NCBI GenBank assembly: GCA_016844515.1
Contig: JAERMP010000086.1
Coordinates: 1-10,194 of the forward strand
Source of the DNA: Thermoleophilia bacterium
GTDB taxonomy: Bacteria; Actinomycetota; Thermoleophilia; Gaiellales; Gaiellaceae
Length of the DNA stretch: 10,194 bases
Reading direction: 5' to 3'
The notes beneath the pieces were generated by a model that searched no databases, was not told the DNA's origin, and saw only the letters and a program-made list of their open reading frames with translations. Shown in pieces: positions 6,029-10,194 of this stretch (the stretch's first letter is position 1; every line of letters begins with the position of its first letter). A program made the position numbers and the translations under genes.

Positions 6029-6520
6029 GTGAGTGCCGTGAGCGAACAGCAGGTGTGGGACGCGTTGGCGGAGATCCCGGATCCGGAGATCCCGGTGATC
6101 TCGCTGGTCGACCTCGGAGTGATCAAGAGCATCGCCGTCGACGACGGGCACGTGCGAATCGACTTCACGCCGACGTTCATGGGCTGCCCGGCGCTCGAAA
6201 CGATGCAACGCGAGATGTGCGCGAAGGTGCAGGAGCTCGGTGCCCGGGCGGAGGTGCGCGTCGTCCTCGACGACTCATGGTCGACGGACAGGATCACGCC
6301 CGAGGGGCGCGAGAAGCTCAGAGTCGCCGGGTTCGCCCCTCCTGCTCCCAGATCGGCCGGAAAGCTCGATCTCGTCCAGCTCCAAGGCATCGGTTTCCGA
6401 TGTCCGTATTGCAACTCGACGGACACGCGTCTCGACAACCTCTTCGGGCCGACTCCGTGCCGCTCGATCCGCTACTGCAAAGCCTGCCGCCAGCCGTTCG
6501 AGCAGTTCAAGACAATCTAG
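6029..6520 (+). CDS. paaD: PaaD, Fe-S maturation factor of phenylacetyl-CoA epoxidase (MIP18 family with zinc ribbon)
   Basis: A 163-aa protein required in known systems for maturing the epoxidase, probably through iron-sulfur cluster delivery to the PaaE reductase. The N-terminal MIP18/DUF59 domain is clear: VWDALAEIPDPEIPVISLVDLGVI (about residues 9-32) and FTPTFMGCPALETM with the conserved Cys53. The C-terminal PaaD-specific zinc ribbon is CPYC (Cys125, Cys128), then PTPCRSIRYCKAC (Cys144, Cys150, Cys153) and RQPFEQFK. The start is GTG 6029; a second in-frame GTG at 6038 would also work, and neither has a nearby Shine-Dalgarno sequence. It ends the + strand operon. Its TAG is only 1 nt from the stop codon of the convergent selenoprotein methyltransferase. 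No paaE follows. Confidence 0.95.
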   Translation: MSAVSEQQVWDALAEIPDPEIPVISLVDLGVIKSIAVDDGHVRIDFTPTFMGCPALETMQREMCAKVQELGARAEVRVVLDDSWSTDRITPEGREKLRVAGFAPPAPRSAGKLDLVQLQGIGFRCPYCNSTDTRLDNLFGPTPCRSIRYCKACRQPFEQFKTI

Positions 6521-6521
6521 A

Positions 6522-7304
6522 TTAGAGCGGCTTGTAGGCCTTCACCGTGGCGCCCTGCGCGCCGTACTTGAGCGCCTTCCGGCGGGTGTCTTCGAACTTC
6601 GAGCGCATGTACGTGTTCACGAGGTTGCCGTGCTCGATGCGCTCGAACCCGTGCCGTTCCAATGTCGCTGCGTACTCTGCGTCCAGCAGAGCGCCGGCAA
6701 TTCAGCCGGTCCAGAGATCGATGTTGCGACGCCCCTCGTCGGACACGGGCTGCTGGATCGTGACGTCCGCGACCTGGATCCGGCCTCCCGGGACGAGGAC
6801 GCGGTAGATCGAGGAGAACACGGCGTCCTTGTCGGGAATGAGGTCGATCACGCCGTTCGAGATGAGAACGTCGAAGCTCGCGTCGCCGAACGGGAGCTCC
6901 TCGGCCTCTCCCTCGACGAAGGTGACGTTGCTCACGCCGAGCTCAGCCGCGCCCGACTGCGCCTTCGCGACCATCTCGGTTGTCATGTCGATTCCCGTGA
7001 CGGACCCCTTTTCGCCGACCATCAGCGCGGCGACGAGCGAGTCCGTGCCGGCGCCGGAGCCGAGATCGAGCACGCGCTCTCCCGGCTCGAGGCGTCCGAG
7101 CGAGAACGGGTTCGCGACACCCGCAAACGACTCCACGATGTGATCCGGCACTTGCGACAGCTCCTCCGGGTAGCCGAGGTCCTCGGCCCAGGCTCGCCCC
7201 GTCGGAAAGATGAAGTCCTTCTCCGGCTCCTGCGATACCGACGCATATGTCTTCTTGATCTCGGACTTGAGGAGTCCGATGTCGATTCCGACGTCGACAG
7301 CCAT
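6522..7304 (-). CDS. Putative selenocysteine-containing SAM-dependent methyltransferase, ArsM-like (UGA at 6704-6702 read as Sec)
   Basis: A Rossmann-fold SAM methyltransferase of 260 aa when the in-frame TGA is read through. The SAM site is VLDLGSGAGTD (residues 78-88), with GIDMTTEM (104-111), EGEAEELPF (131-139) and ISNGVIDLIPDK (148-159), a combination typical of arsenite-methyltransferase-like proteins. At residue 201 the codon is TGA inside DLWTG-U-IAGALLDAEY; relatives have Cys there (WTGCIAGAL). The next 59 codons continue the family C-terminus (ATLERHGFERIE ... GATVKAYKPL) to TAA. A hairpin 11-27 nt after the TGA fits a bacterial SECIS. No cysteine occurs anywhere in the protein, so Sec201 would be its only Cys/Sec-type residue. 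The ATG start at 7304 has GGCGGTGAG upstream. The substrate is unknown (arsenic, selenium, mercury or a thiol are possibilities). A mutated pseudogene is the alternative. Confidence 0.85.
6674..6692 (-). promoter_or_regulatory. Candidate bacterial SECIS element in the methyltransferase gene
   Basis: On the minus strand, CTCTGC (6691-6686), loop TGGAC (6685-6681) and GCAGAG (6680-6675) form a perfect 6-bp stem, extended by one G-T wobble pair (6692/6674). The first loop G is 18 nt after the TGA at 6704-6702, within the spacing known for bacterial SECIS hairpins. It directs SelB in the model; binding here is inferred. Confidence 0.65.
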
Positions 7305-7409
7305 CGGCTCACCGCCTTGCTCGAAGGAGTTCGCACGGTAACACCCAGGCGTCAAGAGCGGCGAATGCCGACGCGTGGCGAGGTGGCCCGTCGGAGCGCC
7401 GGCGTATCG

Positions 7410-7667
7410 CTACCGCGCGAGCCGGAGCGATCCCGGCCTAACCCGGTAGACGTGCCCGCTTCCGTCGGATGCCTCGGCGAGAACCCGGTTGAGATCGTCC
7501 TCGGTCGCGACGGCTCCGGCCTGGAGCGTCACCTTCGCCTCCTCGGCTTCAGCGTCGATCACGACCTCGGCGACCGGAGCGAGTTGCGCCACCACGCCCT
7601 GAATCCGCGCGGCGCACGACTCGCAGCCGGCCTGTTCGACGTCGAAGACAAGATGGCCGCTCTCCAC
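7410..7667 (-). CDS. Heavy-metal-associated (HMA) domain protein
   Basis: A small (85 aa) cytosolic ferredoxin-like HMA protein, comparable to copper or mercury chaperones such as MerP or CopZ. It reads MESGHLVFDVEQAGCESCAARIQGVVAQL; the metal-binding GCxxC is Cys15 and Cys18 followed by A-A-R-I as in the family, then VVIDAEAEEAKVTL, the usual beta-strand pair. The C-terminal 20 residues (GSGHVYRVRPGSLRLAR) go beyond the common 65-70-aa domain. The GTG at 7667 is chosen because family similarity begins there and GTAGGG lies upstream; the frame stays open to 7748, but that would overlap the divergent SelW gene. It lies 105 nt upstream of the selenoprotein methyltransferase on the same strand, so co-transcription is likely. 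A TAGGGT box 7 nt before the GTG may instead indicate a leaderless start. Confidence 0.8.
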   Translation of the reverse strand: MESGHLVFDVEQAGCESCAARIQGVVAQLAPVAEVVIDAEAEEAKVTLQAGAVATEDDLNRVLAEASDGSGHVYRVRPGSLRLAR

Positions 7668-7702
7668 GAGGGTGACCCTACCGCGGATACCCTTGTGGCC
7701 AC

Positions 7703-7927
7703 ATGGTCGAGATCTTCTTCTGCCCGACCTGAAGCGGGTACGACACACGGGCCGCGAGTCTCGCGGCCGAGATCACGTCTCACACCGACGCAACGGCCAA
7801 GATCACACCCGGACAACGCAGCCAGTTCGACGTCGTCGTCGACGGGGCGCTCGTCTTCTCGAAGCAGGCCAAGGGGCGCTTTCCCGAAGACGGCGAAGTC
7901 CTCGCCCTCCTCGCCTCTGCTTCCTAG
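7703..7927 (+). CDS. Selenoprotein W-like (Rdx family, CxxU) protein, UGA at 7730-7732 read as Sec
   Basis: A 74-residue thioredoxin-like Rdx/SelW protein, hidden because of an in-frame TGA. Reading from ATG 7703 gives MVEIFFCPTUSGYDTRAAS, with the CxxU redox motif at residues 7-10 right after the first beta strand, exactly where SelW, SelT and SelV have it. The rest matches the family: RAASLAAEI, then QFDVVVDGALVFSKQAKGRFPEDGEVLALL, where D-G-x-L-V/I-F-S-K and GRFP are hallmarks. A strong hairpin follows the TGA. The function in the family is thiol-based redox, not defined in bacteria. It is divergent from the HMA gene (35-nt gap) and ends 2 nt from the stop of the convergent racemase gene. 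No clear Shine-Dalgarno sequence is seen; a TACCCT box lies at 7688-7693. A pseudogene is unlikely because the frame on both sides of the TGA is conserved. Confidence 0.88.
7750..7768 (+). promoter_or_regulatory. Candidate bacterial SECIS element in the SelW-like gene
   Basis: GGCCGCGA (7750-7757), loop GTC (7758-7760) and TCGCGGCC (7761-7768) form a perfect 8-bp stem. The loop carries a GU dinucleotide, as in E. coli fdhF/fdnG SECIS loops recognised by SelB, and its G is 26 nt after the TGA at 7730-7732, within the accepted range. It also encodes the conserved RAASLAA stretch. Confidence 0.75.
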
Positions 7928-7929
7928 GC

Positions 7930-8895
7930 CTACCGAAGCAAGAACCCGTCGCCGAGCGGATCGTCCGGGTCGAGCGTGAACACGTGCTCGCCCGTGCGGT
8001 AGGCGCTGCCCTCGACCTCGGTGACAACGGCCGGGAGCCCCGCGACACTTGCGTCTCCCACGACCCGCGCGCGGAACTCCGAGCCGATGATGCTCCGATG
8101 CCGTAGCTCCTCGCCGCGCGGCAGCCGACCCGAGCGGTCGAGCAGCGCGAGACGGGCCGAGGTTCCGCTGCCGCACGGCGAGCGGTCGACTTCACCGTCG
8201 GCGAACACTGTGACGTTGCGCTGTGTCAGGGGACGCTCACCCTCTTCCTGCCAGAAGACCACGCCGTACACGTCGCGGAGCTCCGGCTCCAGCGGATGGA
8301 CGACGTCCTGCCACGCCTCGACCTCGCGCTTGAGCTCGCGGCCGAGCTCGATCAGCCGTGGAAGCTCGCCGGGAGCGACGCGCTCCTCGACGGAGGCATA
8401 GAACGCGCCGCCGAATGCGACGTCCACGGTTCGCTCGGCGAGCTCGACGCCCTCGGCCCAGACGAACGCCGGCACGTTCCGGAATCGCACGGACCGCACG
8501 CGCCCGTTCTCGACATGCGCCCAGGTCTCGAGCCGCCCCGAGGGCACGTCGACGACGACGTGGTTCTCTCCTTCGCCGCGCTCGACGATTCCCTCGTCGA
8601 GCGCCCAGGTGACGAGCGCGATCGTCCCGTGCCCGCACGCGGTCGAGTACCCGGCGTTGTGGAAGAAGACGACGCCGAGGTCGGCGCCCGCGTCGTTCGG
8701 CTCGACGACGAAGCAGCCGTACATGTCCGCGTGGCCCCGAGGCTCGTGCACTAGCAGCCTGCGAACGTGATCTAGGCGCTCGAGGGAGTCGCGCCGCTTG
8801 TCGAGGATGGTGCCGCCCTGGGGTACGTCGACGCCACCTGTGACGATGCGAAACGGTTCGCCACCCGTGTGGTAGTCGACCGAGCGAATTTCCAC
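7930..8895 (-). CDS. Proline racemase / 4-hydroxyproline 2-epimerase family protein
   Basis: A 321-aa PLP-independent racemase/epimerase fold protein that uses two cysteines as acid and base. Both are present: Cys87 in NAGYSTACGHGTIALV and Cys241 in DRSPCGSGTSARLA. That argues for racemase or epimerase activity rather than the trans-3-hydroxyproline dehydratase branch, which carries Thr in place of the first Cys. The N-terminal VDYHTGGEPFRIV and the substrate-loop region with Asp237 are typical. The start is GTG (8895-8893); TAAGGT lies 6 nt before it and may be a leaderless -10 box or serve as an AAGG ribosome site. It lies 99 nt downstream of the paaG-like gene on the same strand. Whether it acts on proline, 4-hydroxyproline or another amino acid cannot be told. 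Confidence 0.92.
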   Translation of the reverse strand: MEIRSVDYHTGGEPFRIVTGGVDVPQGGTILDKRRDSLERLDHVRRLLVHEPRGHADMYGCFVVEPNDAGADLGVVFFHNAGYSTACGHGTIALVTWALDEGIVERGEGENHVVVDVPSGRLETWAHVENGRVRSVRFRNVPAFVWAEGVELAERTVDVAFGGAFYASVEERVAPGELPRLIELGRELKREVEAWQDVVHPLEPELRDVYGVVFWQEEGERPLTQRNVTVFADGEVDRSPCGSGTSARLALLDRSGRLPRGEELRHRSIIGSEFRARVVGDASVAGLPAVVTEVEGSAYRTGEHVFTLDPDDPLGDGFLLR

Positions 8896-8994
8896 GTCTC
8901 GACCTTAACGAGATGAGCACCGGGAGGTTCCCCCAGCATCAGCCGCGACCACGATCCGCGAGTCAGCGGATTCCGGTCTTGCGCAGAGTCGAGC

Positions 8995-9768
8995 CTACCG
9001 GCCGCGGAAGTTCGGAAGGCGCTTCTCGAGGAACGCTTGAACGCCCTCGGTGAAGTCCTCTGTCTCCGTGGCTGCCTGCTGGAGAGCAGCCTCCAGCTCG
9101 AGCTGGTCTTCGAGAGACGCGGCGAACGCATGCTCGAAGAGTTGCTTCGTCATCGCGACCGCACGAGTCGGCCGCTCCGCGTACCACTCGGCGAGCTCGG
9201 CGACGCGCTTCTCGAACCGCTCGGCAGGCATGTCCTCGGAGACGAGTCCCCAGACCAGCGCCTCGGGTGCGCTCAGCCGCCGGTTGGAGACCATCCACTC
9301 GAAAGCCCTGGAAAAGCCGAGAATACGGTGGATGAACCAGGTGCTTCCTGCGTCGGGCACGAGCCCGATTCCGATGAATCCGGGCACGAAGCTCGCCTCG
9401 GACGAGGCGATGCGCACGTCACACGCACACGCGAGCGAGAGCCCGGCGCCCGCACATGGGCCGTTGATCGCGGCGATGACAGGCTTCTCGAGCGCGCGGA
9501 TCGCGCGGACGTTGGGGTGGTACGTCTGATCGAGAGCCTCGCGCACGCCGCCGGGGAACTCCTGGAACTCGCGCAGATCCTGCCCCGAGCAGAAGCCACG
9601 ACCGGCGCCCGTGAGGACGACGGCGCGTACCGCCGGATCGGCCGCCTGCTCGAGCGCCGCGGCAAGTCTGTCGTGCATCGCTCGATTGATGGCGTTGTAG
9701 ACCTCGGGCCGATTGAGCGTGATCGTGAGCACGGCTCCGGCGCGGGCTGTAAGGACAACGTCTGCCAT
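8995..9768 (-). CDS. paaG: Enoyl-CoA hydratase/isomerase, PaaG-like (ring-epoxy-phenylacetyl-CoA isomerase)
   Basis: A 257-aa crotonase-fold protein. It most resembles PaaG, which isomerises the ring-1,2-epoxide of phenylacetyl-CoA to the oxepin, the step after PaaABC(E). The oxyanion-hole segments are GRGFCSGQDL (about residues 56-65) and NGPCAGAGLSLACACDVRIA (about 102-121). The PaaG-type segment FIGIGLVPDAGSTWFI carries Asp139 where hydratases have a different arrangement, and the C-terminus ends EGVQAFLEKRLPNFRGR. This fits the nearby paaABCD, although the gene is on the other strand and about 2.5 kb away. The ATG is 9 nt after the stop of the upstream crotonase, so the two form an operon. 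A fatty-acid enoyl-CoA isomerase is the alternative. Confidence 0.88.
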   Translation of the reverse strand: MADVVLTARAGAVLTITLNRPEVYNAINRAMHDRLAAALEQAADPAVRAVVLTGAGRGFCSGQDLREFQEFPGGVREALDQTYHPNVRAIRALEKPVIAAINGPCAGAGLSLACACDVRIASSEASFVPGFIGIGLVPDAGSTWFIHRILGFSRAFEWMVSNRRLSAPEALVWGLVSEDMPAERFEKRVAELAEWYAERPTRAVAMTKQLFEHAFAASLEDQLELEAALQQAATETEDFTEGVQAFLEKRLPNFRGR

Positions 9769-9777
9769 GGCCTCAGC

Positions 9778-10194
9778 CTACTCGGGCTTCCCGCGCTCGA
9801 GGAACGCCCTCACCGCGCCCTGAGCTTCCTCCCCGAGCATCGACATCGCGAGCCAGTCGCGCGCGTGGCCGACCGTCTGATGCCACGCGAGATCGCGCCA
9901 CACGTTGAGCTGCTGCTTCGCGTAGCGCGTCGTCTGAGGCAGTTTTGCGGCGAGCTTCTCGACCCACTCGTCCACGGCGGCATCGAGTTCGGCCTCGGGA
10001 ACCACACGGTTGACGAGGCCCCATTCGAACGCCTGAGCCGCGGGGATCTCGTCGCAGAGAAAGACGATCTCACGCGCACGCCGATCTCCGACCATGAGCT
10101 GGAGCCACTGCGTCGCCCCGCCTGCAGGTACGGAGCCGTGCTGGAGCCCGACATGGCGGATGAAAGCGGTGTCGACGATCACCGAGAGATCGCA
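9778..10194 (-). CDS. Crotonase (enoyl-CoA hydratase/isomerase) family protein, partial
   Basis: The C-terminal 138 residues of a crotonase-fold protein; the N-terminus lies beyond base 10194. The visible part begins CDLSVIVDTAFIRHVGLQHG, then SVPAGGATQWLQLMVGDRRAREIVFLCDEI, AAQAFEWGLVNRVVPEAELD and the C-terminal GAVRAFLERGKPE. The segment corresponding to the hydratase PE-x-x-L-G-x-x-P-G-x-G-G-T-Q lacks the glutamate, so it is probably not a standard enoyl-CoA hydratase; a hydrolase or isomerase such as the MenB/BadI-like branch is possible. The frame is open up to the window edge. It precedes the paaG-like gene by 9 nt in the same operon, which suggests a role in the same aromatic-CoA or ring-cleavage pathway. 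Confidence 0.85.
   Translation of the reverse strand, partial: CDLSVIVDTAFIRHVGLQHGSVPAGGATQWLQLMVGDRRAREIVFLCDEIPAAQAFEWGLVNRVVPEAELDAAVDEWVEKLAAKLPQTTRYAKQQLNVWRDLAWHQTVGHARDWLAMSMLGEEAQGAVRAFLERGKPE

Noticed and set aside
6702..7304. Methyltransferase as a truncated 200-aa protein or pseudogene ending at TGA 6704-6702
   Set aside because: Sixty in-frame codons after the TGA keep family similarity up to TAA, the TGA replaces a conserved Cys, a SECIS-like hairpin follows, and a second UGA selenoprotein lies nearby. A single nonsense mutation remains possible but is less likely.
7668..7748. A longer HMA protein starting at 7748
   Set aside because: The extra 27 residues (CRTRFRSGRRRSRPCGH type) are shadow-like and overlap the divergent SelW gene; the GTG at 7667 starts right at the HMA similarity.
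6240..7979. A 579-codon open frame on the + strand through 6240-7979
   Set aside because: It overlaps paaD in a different frame, runs antisense to the methyltransferase and HMA genes and out of frame over SelW. Its translation is Arg/Ser-rich with no family resemblance, typical of high-GC shadow frames.
8953..8972. Hairpin ATCCGC/GCGGAT (8954-8959 and 8966-8971) after the paaG-like gene
   Set aside because: A short 6-bp stem without a T-tract on the minus strand; too weak to call a terminator in this GC-rich sequence.

Overview
This 10.2-kb, high-GC, densely packed window reads like an actinobacterial genome, perhaps a Thermoleophilia-type lineage. That placement is inference from GC content, the many GTG starts, several leaderless-looking starts and the gene content; no rRNA or other marker is present. 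There is no mobile element, CRISPR array, tRNA or rRNA.

Phenylacetate catabolism forms the backbone. On the + strand, paaA, paaB, paaC and paaD (3970-6520) encode the ring-1,2-phenylacetyl-CoA epoxidase subunits and its Fe-S maturation factor; paaE (the reductase) is not next to them. Divergent from paaA, on the - strand, a TetR regulator heads a set joined by 4-nt overlaps (tetR, alpha/beta hydrolase, diacylglycerol-kinase-like lipid kinase). It is followed by a thiamine-diphosphate 2-oxoacid dehydrogenase E1 alpha/beta pair that runs off the left end. An 18-bp near-palindrome in the 40-bp tetR/paaA gap is the likely operator. At the right end, also on the - strand, lie a partial crotonase, a PaaG-like isomerase and a proline racemase/hydroxyproline epimerase family protein.

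The most interesting part is 6522-7927, between the paa operon and the racemase. It holds two genes that a standard annotation would truncate or miss, because each carries an in-frame TGA where relatives have a redox or metal-binding cysteine. One is an ArsM-like SAM methyltransferase (- strand, Sec201 in a WTG-U-IAGAL motif). The other is a 74-residue SelW/Rdx-type CxxU protein (+ strand, CPTU). Each TGA is followed at the right distance by a hairpin that fits a bacterial SECIS element. Between them lies a small GCxxC heavy-metal-associated (HMA) domain protein, on the same strand as the methyltransferase. Together they look like a small selenocysteine-based redox or metal(loid)-handling island. 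When read through, the methyltransferase ends 1 nt from paaD and SelW ends 2 nt from the racemase, which fits the tight packing of the rest of the window.

Other structure worth noting: a perfect 12-bp-arm palindrome between paaC and paaD that separates a good Shine-Dalgarno sequence from the paaD start; an unusual N-terminal extension on PaaB; an inverted repeat enclosing the paaB ribosome binding site; and TANNNT boxes 6-7 nt before several start codons, suggesting leaderless transcription.
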